Origin: Cyanothece sp. BG0011
GTDB taxonomy: Bacteria > Cyanobacteriota > Cyanobacteriia > Cyanobacteriales > Microcystaceae
Length of the DNA: 41,105 nucleotides
Direction: 5' to 3'
Assembly (NCBI RefSeq): GCF_003013815.1
Contig: NZ_PRLH01000192.1
Coordinates: 1 to 41,105 of the forward strand
The number at the start of each line of letters is the position of its first letter. Position 1 is the stretch's first letter. The translations under genes were made by a program, and so were the position numbers. Positions 24,880-33,738 of this stretch are shown piece by piece. The notes beneath the pieces were generated by a model. That model was not told the origin of the DNA. It made no database searches and saw nothing but the letters and a program-made list of their open reading frames with translations.

Positions 24880-25321
24880 TCATTTTAATATAGTTGTGCC
24901 TGACGACGATCCAATCTTTTTTTTAATCCAGTCAATACAATCATTAGGACTTAGAAATAAAGTCGGTGCGGCAATATTTCTTAATTCATGGGAAGGATAA
25001 TGATCATAAAAACATCTCTTTCCTTCTTGATGAATAATAATTAAGGTATTGTGATAAGTATAGCGTTGATTAAAATAATTATCTTCTTTTAAATTGACAC
25101 TATATTGATTAAGATGTTCTTGGGCAATATCGATGATACCACCTAATGTATTAGAACAGAGTCCGGTGGGATTTTTTAGCTTTGTGGAATTCATCATCAT
25201 AACCCTCTGCGGATAATAAAGCATAGGAATAAATAAATTCTCCACTCACTTTAGCAATGAGAAAAGGAATAATTAAATATCCTAGGTAACTTTTAGATTT
25301 TTCGTACAGAAAACGATTCAT
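24880..25321 (-). pseudogene. Unknown small gene split by a frameshift
   Basis: Two minus-strand frames join into one gene. The first starts at ATG 25321 (MNRFLYEKSKSYLGYLIIPF, then FIYSYALLSAEGYDD) and stops at 25151. The second covers about 25175 to 24880 (NPTGLCSNTLGG, QRYTYHNTLIIIHQEGKRC, TLFLSPNDCIDWIKKK). They overlap at a run of six T on the plus strand (25172-25177); dropping one T gives a continuous protein of about 145 residues. The N-terminus holds a hydrophobic stretch, probably an anchor, and the rest looks soluble. The family is not recognised. Sequencing error, decay or slippage are all possible. A separate start of the second frame (25245) lies inside the first and is not credible. 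Confidence 0.6.
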
Positions 25322-25464
25322 AATTAACCATCACTGATTTTTAATAAGTTATAGCAAACTAACTCAAACGTGAGTAAATTAGCTATATTGTTATGAAAGA
25401 AATCATTATCTATAAAAGGAACACAAAAAATTGATTCATGAGAACAGTTTATAAATTGTCCCTA

Positions 25465-25494
25465 GAAAAAACACAACTTACTGACAGGTTGTGT
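25465..25494 (-). terminator. Terminator of the metallophosphoesterase gene
   Basis: On the minus strand ACACAAC (25494-25488) pairs with GTTGTGT (25477-25471) around a 10-base loop and runs into T (A-run 25466-25471 on plus). It lies 127 bases downstream of the phosphatase stop and reads in its direction. The rest of the spacer 25322-25620 has no visible gene. Confidence 0.65.
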
Positions 25495-25620
25495 ACCCTT
25501 TATTATCAATTTAATGCTGTTGTCAGTATATCAAGAAATGTAACCTAAGCAAAGCCCCTAACTCAACAAATTACCTAATGGGGATCAACAAATAGAGTAG
25601 TTATCCTTATTAAAATACCA

Positions 25621-27366
25621 TTAAATTGCAAATTCATCAAATTTAATCACATTAGAATTAGGTTTACGGGTATCAAAGTAATAACTACTAACGGTTCCTT
25701 TTTCTGTATCTAAAATACTAAAAACGGTAATTTCATTACTGGCAATATAGGGTAAAGGATTATTATTTTCATCTGTTAAAGGTGCTAAATTAGGAATGAT
25801 GGGTTTAAGGCCATTGGGATCACCAATTTCAACATAATTTAACGGAGAATAATCAGGAGGAATCTGCCTTTTATTATTGCCTAAATGTGCGCCATAACTA
25901 TTCCCAACGTTAGAAGATTCCAGAAAATTAATACCATTTGAACTGATAAAACGGTTCCATAGATGAGAATGACCATAGAACACTAAATCAACTTTTGCTG
26001 TTTCTAAAAGGGGCATTAAATCCCGAATAATATAATCATTTTCTTTTGGATATTCATAACGAATTTCTGTTATATTGCCCTCAGTATCCTTGTTAATTTT
26101 TTGTATGGGATTAGTATAAGCTGGAACAATATTTCCTCCCAAGGTATGAACAGGATGATGAAACATTACTATTTTATATTTGGCTTGTTGAAATGCTTCA
26201 CTTTTTAATTCATTTTTTAACCATTGATATTGTTCACTTCCTTTTTCAATGGGTTTAAAAATATGTTGACCATAGCCCCAATTTTCAGGGTTATCAAAGT
26301 CTTTTTCTGCTTCTTGATATCTCCCTGTAACCTTCTTTTCTAAACTCGGAGAACGCCAAATATTAGTAACTTGTAAAACCACTAAACGAATATCCCCAAA
26401 TGTAACAGCGTAATAATGACTGTTATTAGATGCTGTTTGAGGAAAGGAAAAAATCTCTTCATAAGTATCCGTATTAAATGAATTATTTTTTATCCAACTT
26501 TCTTTAAAATTATTATCATGATTAGGATTAATACTATCAGATTTTTCTGAGTAAAGATTTTCAGCCACTTCTCTAGGAATAGCATCTACAAATTGTCGAG
26601 ATAAGCGTTTAGTTTCTGACCATTTTCCCATCACTTCATGATTACCAATGGTAGGAAATAATGGCGCAGATTGGATCAATTGACCCCCATGATAAACCGT
26701 TGTTTTATCTTCATTTTCGATGGTATAATTAGCCAATCCTTGTAAACAGGGAAAAAAGGCTCCACCCCTTTGATCATCAAACCATTCTGAAGCGCGATCG
26801 GGAATATTAACTAAATCACCAGCCAGAAAAATAGCATCAACTTTACCTATTGTTTCAACAACTTTTTGTAAATTAGCTGCCACCATTGGCTTTAATTGAT
26901 GGTCAGAGGTTAATAAAATTTTTAAAGGAGTTTCTTTTTTAGGAGAAGAAGCCAAAGAAAAAACATTACTTTCTATTTTATCTTTTTTAACTAAAGTAAC
27001 CACTTTATAAGGAACTTTTTCTCCTTGTTTTAACCCTGTAATTTCTCCCTCGTGTCGCCAAATTTGTCGCCTTGTTGTTTCGGAATAATCCCCCTTTACC
27101 TTTGACTGTTCATCTTCTCTCGTCCGACTTAACTCCGTCGTTTTAGCAATTATTTCTTTATCTAAATTTTGTCCATAAATAATTTTATTTTCCCTTCCCT
27201 GAAACTCAGTAAACCAAACCACTTTAACCGATGATTCTGTCGGAAACTGTAAAAAAGGATCACTGAGTAAAGAATAAGCGGAATTAGAATGACTAGAAGA
27301 CATTTGTATAACGAATAAAAAAGCGAGGATAAATAATAAACTATAAATAAGTCTCACAATAATCAA
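25621..27366 (-). CDS. Purple-acid-phosphatase-like metallophosphoesterase (exported)
   Basis: A 581-residue enzyme. The hydrophobic N-terminus (residues 5-25) is a signal peptide or anchor, so it acts outside the cytosol. An N-terminal fibronectin-like domain (about 35-135) precedes the metallophosphoesterase core. Metal ligands in order: SDHQ (D155, H156), AGD (D184), GNHE (N242, H243), FHHPVH (about 402-407) and GHSHLWNR (465-472). The order matches purple acid phosphatases, which release phosphate from esters, with a long insertion (250-380) compared to the minimal enzyme. It may help scavenge organic phosphate; no Pho box was checked. The start codon used is ATG 27366. The minus-strand terminator at 25465 follows. 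Confidence 0.85.
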   Translation of the reverse strand: MIIVRLIYSLLFILAFLFVIQMSSSHSNSAYSLLSDPFLQFPTESSVKVVWFTEFQGRENKIIYGQNLDKEIIAKTTELSRTREDEQSKVKGDYSETTRRQIWRHEGEITGLKQGEKVPYKVVTLVKKDKIESNVFSLASSPKKETPLKILLTSDHQLKPMVAANLQKVVETIGKVDAIFLAGDLVNIPDRASEWFDDQRGGAFFPCLQGLANYTIENEDKTTVYHGGQLIQSAPLFPTIGNHEVMGKWSETKRLSRQFVDAIPREVAENLYSEKSDSINPNHDNNFKESWIKNNSFNTDTYEEIFSFPQTASNNSHYYAVTFGDIRLVVLQVTNIWRSPSLEKKVTGRYQEAEKDFDNPENWGYGQHIFKPIEKGSEQYQWLKNELKSEAFQQAKYKIVMFHHPVHTLGGNIVPAYTNPIQKINKDTEGNITEIRYEYPKENDYIIRDLMPLLETAKVDLVFYGHSHLWNRFISSNGINFLESSNVGNSYGAHLGNNKRQIPPDYSPLNYVEIGDPNGLKPIIPNLAPLTDENNNPLPYIASNEITVFSILDTEKGTVSSYYFDTRKPNSNVIKFDEFAI

Positions 27367-27597
27367 GAGGTTGAATTTTTTAACTTAATCTTAAACAAGA
27401 AAAATAAACTTATAATTAAAGATTTTGGAACAAATGAACGACAAAAGTTAGCGAAACATAATAAATTATCAATAAAAAACCATAAAATTTAGTATTTCAG
27501 AGTTTTTTAGGACGACAGAGTGATAATATTTATTTGAAATAGGTTACAGATAAAGAGAAGCTTGCTAAACTAAACTAGATAACTAATGAATCTACCC

Positions 27598-28833
27598 ATG
27601 AAGATTCTTGTAATTTCATCCCTTTTTCCTTATCCACCAATACAGGGAAAAGCCCAGGTGAGAACCTTTTCCTTACTCAAACATCTTAATACAAAGTATG
27701 ACATTACCCTAGTCACCCAAGAACCCAAACAAGTGTTAGAAGAGGATATTGATGCGCTACAGCAGCACATCAGTGATTGCATTGTTTTTCCTGCTGTTAA
27801 CCGCGACGAAAATGGCAAAGGTTTCCTAGAAACCGCTAAACAATTGGGAGTATTCGTACAACAAGGGACACCCCCACGGGTGTTATCCCGTTATTCGGTT
27901 GCAATTCAGGAATGGTTAGATCAAGCCATTGAATCTGAACAGTTTAATATTTTATTATGCGAAGGCAGTGCTAATGAAATCTATGTTAGACCAGAATGGC
28001 AAGAAAAAATTCCCACAGTGATTGATATCCACCGTTCTGTTTATGGGATGTATAAGCATCAAATTGAAACCAGTTCCAACGATGGGGGATTAAAGAATCA
28101 ATTAAGCTTACCCCTATTACGTCGTTATGAAAGACAATATTGTCATAAATTTGCCTCCGTCATCGCAGCCAATCAAACCGAACAACAAACCCTAAAAAAC
28201 TTAAAATTAGAAGTCCCTGTTATCCTCGTTCCCAACGGACTCAACTTACAAGTTTTTCCCAAACGGCCTAATAATCAAGACGGACACCGTATTACCTTTG
28301 TCGGTGCCATGGACAAACCAGCCAATGTTGATGCTGCACGGTTCTTTAGTTTAGAAGTTTTTCCGAAAATTCTTCAACGCTATCCCGATGCAACCCTTGA
28401 TATCGTAGGAAGTCGGCCCGTTGAGGAAGTGTTAGAATTAAACGAACTCTCAGGGGTTCAGGTCACGGGACAAGTCCCTTGTGTGCTTGATTATCTCCAT
28501 AACACCACCGTGTCAGTGATTCCCATTCGTAAAAGTATCGGCACGAAAATGCGAACCCTCGAAGCGTTGGCCACCGGAACCCCCTTAGTGGCCAGTGATT
28601 ATGGTTTAGAAGGATTACCGGTTGATGGGCCGGGGGTTCCCTTAGTGGCCATGAGGGCCAACGATGTGGATGAATATGTTTATGCCGTAGGCCGTCTCTT
28701 TCAAGACGCAAAACTCAGAGAAAAATTATCCCACAACGGACGGACTTTAGTGGAAAATAAATATACTTGGGAACAAATGACGCAACGTTATGAACAAGTA
28801 TTGTTAGATACCTATAGTAAATTTACATCCTGA
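27598..28833 (+). CDS. Glycosyltransferase family 4-like (first copy)
   Basis: A 411-residue GT-B enzyme starting at ATG 27598 (an upstream ATG at 27586 adds four residues). The N-terminal domain begins KILVISSLFPYPPIQGKAQV, and the C-terminal domain has ITFVGAMDKPANVDAARFF, ATLDIVGSRP and the nucleotide-sugar-binding region KMRTLEALATGTPLVASDYG with the Glu of GT4. It would transfer a sugar to a growing surface glycan on the cytosolic side of the membrane. A GT2 gene follows 14 bases later, and gmd after that, so it belongs to a polysaccharide operon. It shares the beginning FPYPP..G..QVRTF.LLK and general sequence with the gene at 31408, a paralogue. Confidence 0.9.
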   Translation: MKILVISSLFPYPPIQGKAQVRTFSLLKHLNTKYDITLVTQEPKQVLEEDIDALQQHISDCIVFPAVNRDENGKGFLETAKQLGVFVQQGTPPRVLSRYSVAIQEWLDQAIESEQFNILLCEGSANEIYVRPEWQEKIPTVIDIHRSVYGMYKHQIETSSNDGGLKNQLSLPLLRRYERQYCHKFASVIAANQTEQQTLKNLKLEVPVILVPNGLNLQVFPKRPNNQDGHRITFVGAMDKPANVDAARFFSLEVFPKILQRYPDATLDIVGSRPVEEVLELNELSGVQVTGQVPCVLDYLHNTTVSVIPIRKSIGTKMRTLEALATGTPLVASDYGLEGLPVDGPGVPLVAMRANDVDEYVYAVGRLFQDAKLREKLSHNGRTLVENKYTWEQMTQRYEQVLLDTYSKFTS

Positions 28834-28847
28834 CAATGGCTTAATCC

Positions 28848-29774
28848 ATGTCTAATCCTAAAATTGCTGCTATTATTTGTACCCATAACCGCGATCGCTA
28901 TTTAGGTGAGGCGATTAAAAGTTTATTAGCACAAGAAGGGGTAACCTATGAAGTCCTCATCGTCGATAATGGCTCCACTGACGGCACAAAAGAGGTGGTT
29001 GAACCCTTTTTATCCAATCCTCACCTTAGATACGTTTATGAGCCAATTTTAGGGCTATCCGTTGCCCGTAATCGAGGAGCGGAAGAAACCACCGCCCCAA
29101 TTTTAGCCTATCTCGATGATGATGCTGTGGCCTCCCCTCACTGGTTAAAGGTTTTGGTAGACTCCTATGAGGAGAATGAAAAATTAGCGATCGCAGGGGG
29201 TAAAGTCACCTTAATCTGGCCCGATAATATCACGCCGCCGGCTTGGATTTCTGAGGGGTTAGCCGGGGGTTTAGGGTCTTACGATTTAGGCGATAAAGAA
29301 GTATCAATTACCAACCCTCAACTTACTCCAAGAGGGTTAAATTATTCCCTAAGACGGTCATTTTTAGAGAAAATTGGGGGGTTTGATGCTAATTTAGGGA
29401 GAGTGGGCAAAAAACTCCTATCCAATGAAGAATTATTTATGACCGAATTAGCTTTAAATCAAGGATGGGAAGTTGCCTATCTTCCAGATGCTCTCGTTGC
29501 TCATAATGTTGCCCCAGAAAGGCTTCAGCGCAGTTGGTTTTTACGCCGCAGTTGGTGGCAAGGGGTGAGCGAATGTTATCGAGAAGAAATTGCTGGCCGT
29601 ACAGGGATTAATCAGTTAGGAAGAGGGGGAGAAAGATTAATCAGAGGCTTATATAAATCGGTAAAATATATCGGTCAACCGGCACAAAGTTTTGATAATT
29701 TAGTTTATGCCTATGGTCAAATTGGCTATTTAAAAGAAGCTTTACAATTACTTTTAAAATCAGCCAAAAAATAG
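28848..29774 (+). CDS. Glycosyltransferase family 2
   Basis: A 308-residue GT-A enzyme. It starts with the family hallmark IICTHNRDRYLGEAIKSLLAQ, followed by LIVDNGSTDGT and the metal-binding YLDDDAVASPHW near residue 90. C-terminal parts include GGFDANLGR and NEELFMTELALNQGWEVAYLPD, the ED-like catalytic base region. No transmembrane helices are obvious, so it is a cytosolic or peripheral enzyme that adds a sugar from a nucleotide donor. It is in the same operon as the GT4 gene. The donor is unknown; the adjacent gmd makes GDP-4-keto-6-deoxymannose, so a 6-deoxyhexose is possible. Confidence 0.9.
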   Translation: MSNPKIAAIICTHNRDRYLGEAIKSLLAQEGVTYEVLIVDNGSTDGTKEVVEPFLSNPHLRYVYEPILGLSVARNRGAEETTAPILAYLDDDAVASPHWLKVLVDSYEENEKLAIAGGKVTLIWPDNITPPAWISEGLAGGLGSYDLGDKEVSITNPQLTPRGLNYSLRRSFLEKIGGFDANLGRVGKKLLSNEELFMTELALNQGWEVAYLPDALVAHNVAPERLQRSWFLRRSWWQGVSECYREEIAGRTGINQLGRGGERLIRGLYKSVKYIGQPAQSFDNLVYAYGQIGYLKEALQLLLKSAKK

Positions 29775-29813
29775 TATCTTTTTGTTTTAGGGAAGAGGCA
29801 AGAGGCAAGGGTT

Positions 29814-29835
29814 CTCCCCCTCACAAAAGGGGGAG
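29814..29835. repeat. Inverted repeat between GT2 gene and gmd
   Basis: CTCCCCC (29814-29820) pairs with GGGGGAG (29829-29835). It is surrounded by AGAGGCAAG-like direct repeats (29793-29859), a dispersed type of cyanobacterial intergenic repeat. No T-run follows directly. Confidence 0.55.
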
Positions 29836-29891
29836 TTAGAGGGGGTGGCAATAGGCAAGATAAAATATAATCTTCAAAGAGAACAATTAAA

Positions 29892-30863
29892 ATGGCACAA
29901 AAAACAGCTTTAATCTGTGGCATTTCTGGACAAGATGGGTCTTATTTGGCTCAATTTCTTTTAAATAAGGGTTATGTGGTTTGTGGAACCTCACGGGATG
30001 CTCAAATGTCTTCGTTTCAAAACTTAGTACGTCTGGGAATTCGTGAACAAGTCAAAGTTGAATCGATGGCCCTTAATGACTTTCGCAGTGTGCTACAAAT
30101 TCTCAACAAAATTGAACCGGATGAGGTCTATAATTTAGCCGGTCAAAGTTCCGTGGGATTGTCTTTTGAACTTCCTGTCGAAACCTTAGAAAGTATCGCC
30201 ACAGGGACTTTAAATTTACTCGAAGCCATTCGTTTTACCGGCGCACCCATTAAGTTTTATAATGCAGGGTCAAGTGAATGTTTTGGGGATATTGGCACAA
30301 CCCCGGCCGATGAATTAACCCCGTTTCGTCCTCGTAGTCCCTATGCTGTGGCGAAATCTGCGGCCTTTTGGGAAGTGGCAAATTATCGAGAAGCTTACGG
30401 GATTTTTGCCTGTTCTGGTATTTTATTTAATCACGAATCGCCCCTCCGTCCCCAACGTTTTGTAACGCAAAAAATTGTGGCAGCCGCTTGTAAAATTGCT
30501 CAAGGTCATTCCCATCCATTACAATTAGGAAATGTCAAAATTAAACGGGACTGGGGTTGGGCCCCTGAATATATTCAAGCCATGTATTTAATGCTGCAAC
30601 AACCCCAAGCTGACGATTATGTGATTGCCACAGGTGAGAGTTATTCCTTAGAAGATTTTGTGATTGAAACCTTCAAATGTTTAGGTTTAAATTGGCAAGA
30701 TTATGTAATTACTGATCAAAGTTTATTCCGTCCGACCGATATTTCTTACAGTTGTGGTAATCCGAGTAAAGCGGCCCAACAATTAGGCTGGAAACCTCAA
30801 TATAAAATGCCAGAGGTGGTTAAAATGATGGTGGAATATCGACTCAGCCATAACAAAAGGTAG
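29892..30863 (+). CDS. gmd: GDP-mannose 4,6-dehydratase
   Basis: Converts GDP-D-mannose to GDP-4-keto-6-deoxy-D-mannose, the entry to GDP-fucose, GDP-rhamnose and related sugars. The extended SDR Rossmann motif is GISGQDGSYLAQFLL at residues 10-24. The catalytic Ser region is NAGSSECFGD, and YAVAK (about 150-154) supplies Tyr and Lys. LFNHESPLRPQRFVTQKI and KIKRDWGWAPEYIQAM are diagnostic for Gmd. The length of 323 is normal. No GDP-fucose synthase is present in the window, so the final sugar is unknown. It belongs to the glycan cluster with the upstream GT genes. Confidence 0.94.
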   Translation: MAQKTALICGISGQDGSYLAQFLLNKGYVVCGTSRDAQMSSFQNLVRLGIREQVKVESMALNDFRSVLQILNKIEPDEVYNLAGQSSVGLSFELPVETLESIATGTLNLLEAIRFTGAPIKFYNAGSSECFGDIGTTPADELTPFRPRSPYAVAKSAAFWEVANYREAYGIFACSGILFNHESPLRPQRFVTQKIVAAACKIAQGHSHPLQLGNVKIKRDWGWAPEYIQAMYLMLQQPQADDYVIATGESYSLEDFVIETFKCLGLNWQDYVITDQSLFRPTDISYSCGNPSKAAQQLGWKPQYKMPEVVKMMVEYRLSHNKR

Positions 30864-30912
30864 GAAGTCGAAAACCCCTACCCTTCAAATAAATTAAGTC
30901 AATGATGTGAAC

Positions 30913-31206
30913 TTAGAAACGACCACGGCCTCTACCGCCACCACCGTTAAAAGAACCACGAGGTTGACGTTCTTTGGCTTTGTTCACTTTTAAGGTGCGA
31001 CCCATCCATTCAGCCCCATCTAAGGTAGAAATGGCTTGTTCTTCTTGGTCATCAGAATTCATTTCTACAAAAGCAAAGCCACGCATACGACCGGTATCAC
31101 GATCTGTAGGGATGTGAACACGCTTTACTTCGCCGTAATCTGTAAAGACTTCGCTAAGGTCTTCTTTGGTTACGTCATAGGATAGATTTCCTACATAAAT
31201 TGACAT
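30913..31206 (-). CDS. RRM-type RNA-binding protein (Rbp)
   Basis: A 97-residue cyanobacterial Rbp with one RNA-recognition motif: RNP2 IYVGNLSY at residues 3-10 and RNP1 RGFAFVEM at about 42-49, followed by a Gly/Arg-rich tail (GGGGRGRGRF). Such proteins bind mRNA, often respond to cold, and in other cyanobacteria some target photosystem mRNAs to the thylakoid. The gene is on the opposite strand inside the glycan cluster and is therefore a separate transcript. Its long leader (31207-31400) shares the spacer with the downstream GT gene and probably contains cold-regulatory elements, but no specific motif was identified. Confidence 0.93.
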   Translation of the reverse strand: MSIYVGNLSYDVTKEDLSEVFTDYGEVKRVHIPTDRDTGRMRGFAFVEMNSDDQEEQAISTLDGAEWMGRTLKVNKAKERQPRGSFNGGGGRGRGRF

Positions 31207-31407
31207 TTTGTGATTATCTCCGCTATTTACAAGGATTGTAGAGAGTGAGTGATCGGAGAGAATCGTATCAAGGCTGAAAGGGAAAGACCCGTCAATGCTA
31301 ATAACAAAATCTGCTACCGAATACTTATTTGTCTCACTTAATATACTAACATATTTTTTGGATTAAGATCATATAAATTTGTTTGTCGTTTCCATTACTC
31401 TAATGCA

Positions 31408-32616
31408 ATGAAATTATTAATGATTTGTGCTACTTTTCCTTATCCTCCCAGTCGAGGGGGAACTCAAGTGAGAACCTTTAACTTATTAAAACAGTTGAGT
31501 TATCATCATCAGATAACGTTAGTAACCCAACAAGCTGAGGATGTTACCACAGAAGAAATAGAAGCCTTAAAACGTTGGGTTCAAACGTTAATGTTATTTC
31601 CTCGTCCTGCTAATCCTACAACAGGATTACTCAAAAAAATCAATAGATTTACTCAATTTTTAATCACAGGAACCCCCCCTAATGTTTCTTTTTTATACGA
31701 TGAATCGATTCAAAATTGGCTAGATGACGCTGTTGAAGATAATCACTTTGATGCGATTACCTGTGAACATAGTGTTAATGAAATTTATATTCGTTCTTCT
31801 TATAAAAATAAAATTAAAACCATTGTTAATAGTCATAGTTCTGTCTATCGAACCTGTCAACATCAATTAGAAACAGGAACCTCAGAAAATCCTCAACGCG
31901 ATCGCCTTTATTTACCTTTATTAAAACGCTACGAAAAAAGAGTTTATCAAAAATTTTCTCATATTGTTGTCACCACAGATGAAGATTATCAACAACTGAA
32001 AGAATTTAAAATTGATACGCCGGTTTCTGTTCTTCCTAATGGGGTTGATTTAGACATTTTTCCCTATCGAAATAGTGATCCAGGGGGTCATCATTTGATT
32101 ATTACAGGGGGAATGGATTATGTGGTTAATATTGATGCTGCTTGCTTTTTTAGTCAAGAGATTTTTCCTTTAATTCGTCAAAAATATCCTGATGTTACCT
32201 TAACGATTGTTGGTGCAAACCCTGCGGATTCTGTGGTAAAATTAGCAGAAAACCCAGGGATTATTGTTACAGGAAAAGTGCCGTCAATGGCAGAGTATTT
32301 ACACAAAGCAACGGTTTGTGTCATTCCGTTAAGATCAGGATTTGGTATTAAAAATAAAACCCTAGAAGCCATGGCCACAGGAGTTCCTATTGTAGCAAGC
32401 GATCGCGGTTTAGAAGGCATGGAAGTGAATGAAGAAAACACCCCTTTAAGAGCATTAAGAGCGAATACAATAGAAGAATATATTAAAGGAATTAGTGATT
32501 TATTGGAAGATGAAAAATTACGTCAAACTTTATCAAAAAATGGCAGAGAATATGTAGAAAATTATTTTACTTGGGAAAGTTTAGGAAAAGAATATGAGAA
32601 AATAATTACAAATTAA
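31408..32616 (+). CDS. Glycosyltransferase family 4-like (second copy)
   Basis: A 402-residue GT-B enzyme and paralogue of the gene at 27598. It begins MKLLMICATFPYPPSRGGTQ and keeps the same C-terminal landmarks: GGMDYVVNIDAACFF, VTLTIVGANPAD and NKTLEAMATGVPIVASDRG. The divergence between the two copies is large enough to suggest different donor or acceptor specificity instead of recent duplication. Codon use is more AT-rich than in the first copy. It stands separately from the operon upstream because of the intervening minus-strand rbp gene. Confidence 0.9.
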   Translation: MKLLMICATFPYPPSRGGTQVRTFNLLKQLSYHHQITLVTQQAEDVTTEEIEALKRWVQTLMLFPRPANPTTGLLKKINRFTQFLITGTPPNVSFLYDESIQNWLDDAVEDNHFDAITCEHSVNEIYIRSSYKNKIKTIVNSHSSVYRTCQHQLETGTSENPQRDRLYLPLLKRYEKRVYQKFSHIVVTTDEDYQQLKEFKIDTPVSVLPNGVDLDIFPYRNSDPGGHHLIITGGMDYVVNIDAACFFSQEIFPLIRQKYPDVTLTIVGANPADSVVKLAENPGIIVTGKVPSMAEYLHKATVCVIPLRSGFGIKNKTLEAMATGVPIVASDRGLEGMEVNEENTPLRALRANTIEEYIKGISDLLEDEKLRQTLSKNGREYVENYFTWESLGKEYEKIITN

Positions 32617-32640
32617 TTTTTTATTTTACAACATCAAAAT

Positions 32641-32843
32641 ATGAGTTTTTATGACACAAAAAAAACCTTAAAACTTATTATAAACGCGATCAAATTAATG
32701 TCTTAATTAATAGAATGAATAACGACTATGAAAAATACAAAGATCCTAATAATTTGACAAACTATATGATTAAGGAGTTTAAAGAACTTTTAGAAACAGG
32801 AAAAATAACATTACATTATGGAAATAAAAAAGAAACAAGTTAG
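32641..32843 (+). pseudogene. Small 67-residue gene split by a frameshift
   Basis: ATG 32641 opens a frame (MSFYDTKK) that stops at 32706. The frame that continues from the same place has MNNDYEKYKDPNNLTNYMIK and ends at TAG 32841-32843. They join if the run of eight A at 32658-32665 has nine, giving a highly charged protein of about 67 residues. The family is not recognised. The second half alone (ATG 32715, 42 residues) would lack a ribosome site. It may be a sequencing error, decay or A-run slippage. Confidence 0.4.
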
Positions 32844-32980
32844 ATTAATTAGGGTAGATAAACATTGCTGTTACTATATAAGTTAACAGAAGAGGCTAAT
32901 GTGCCTAGCTTAGCATCCAATCAAAGATAAATATAAATCAGAAATCTGACTTCTGACTTCAAACTTCTGACTTGATTAAA

Positions 32981-33052
32981 CTCCCCAGGTAGGATTCGAA
33001 CCTACGACCAATCGGTTAACAGCCGACCGCTCTACCACTGAGCTACTGAGGA
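32981..33052 (-). tRNA. tRNA-Asn (anticodon GTT)
   Basis: A 72-base cloverleaf on the minus strand: acceptor TCCTCAG pairs with CTGGGGA (one G-T wobble), discriminator G, D-arm with AGCTCAGTGGTAGAGC, anticodon loop CTGTTAA with GTT, and T-arm GTAGGTTCGAATCCTAC. CCA is not encoded. No integrase or attachment repeat is visible beside it. Confidence 0.97.
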
Positions 33053-33247
33053 TTGATTGCTCACACAATTACTAACTATAGCAACAACCTGTGTCATTTG
33101 GCAAGCCTTTGCTTTACTTTTCTTAAAAAAAATCATTCACCAAGGCGTTGTTAATTTTGACCTTTGGGCTTTATCGTATAAATATGCTCCTCACCGTCTA
33201 ACTCAGAAATGCCTATCAATCACCATCGTCCTGTATCATTATCTTTA

Positions 33248-33688
33248 ATGTCCACGGACTTAGCCATTGACTCTACTTTAGAAACCTCCGGGACGTTATA
33301 CCAAAAAGATCGTTTTCGGTTCGATTTGCTCCTCAGTCAACCGGATAATTCCCAGTCAGTCAATGAAGAGGAAGCCACTTCAGCCGTTGAAACCGCTAGA
33401 CATATGTTATGGCTAGAAATTTCTCCTGCAAGGATTATTATGAGCTTACAGGGAAATGGTAAATTCTGTTATCGTCATTTTTGGGAACCAGGAATTTACG
33501 GGTTAAGCCGTTACTGGTTAAACGATAACAGTGGGGACATTGCCAATGCTTTCCGTCTGCGTAATTATACTCGTCGCTTACAGCTAGACGGGGATATATT
33601 ACCAGAATATCTCAGAATTGAATATGAGTTATGGTCAGGAAAAGTCCAACTAGGCAATTATATCCTCAATTTGGAAGTCTATCATTAA
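33248..33688 (+). CDS. Conserved protein of unknown function
   Basis: A 146-residue protein from ATG 33248 (MSTDLAIDSTLETSG); a start at 33209 would add 13 less likely residues. It shows a beta-rich pattern: RFRFDLLLSQ, MLWLEISPARIIMSLQ, FCYRHFWEPGIYGLSRYW, then LPEYLRIEYELWSGKVQLGNY near the C-terminus. No signal peptide or membrane helix is seen. I take it as a cyanobacterial protein of unassigned family. It runs alone, between tRNA-Asn and a convergent gene. Confidence 0.6.
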   Translation: MSTDLAIDSTLETSGTLYQKDRFRFDLLLSQPDNSQSVNEEEATSAVETARHMLWLEISPARIIMSLQGNGKFCYRHFWEPGIYGLSRYWLNDNSGDIANAFRLRNYTRRLQLDGDILPEYLRIEYELWSGKVQLGNYILNLEVYH

Positions 33689-33738
33689 CCTTTGCCTTAG
33701 AATATCCTGATAAACTTGTTAGTCTATAATCCTAAAAG

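Larger units (their letters stand above)
32617..33208. other. Spacer with a broken small gene and tRNA-Asn
   Basis: Apart from the frameshifted small gene and the tRNA, the spacer holds a short direct repeat (TTCTGACTT, around 32951-32975) just before the tRNA 3' end. A plus-strand frame at 33057-33248 begins next to the tRNA and has no family features or ribosome site. Confidence 0.5.

Noticed and set aside
32981-33052. Integration site at tRNA-Asn
   Set aside because: No integrase gene and no second copy of the tRNA 3' end were seen nearby.
33057-33248. 63-codon frame beside tRNA-Asn
   Set aside because: No ribosome site or family features, and it overlaps the start of the better supported gene at 33209/33248.
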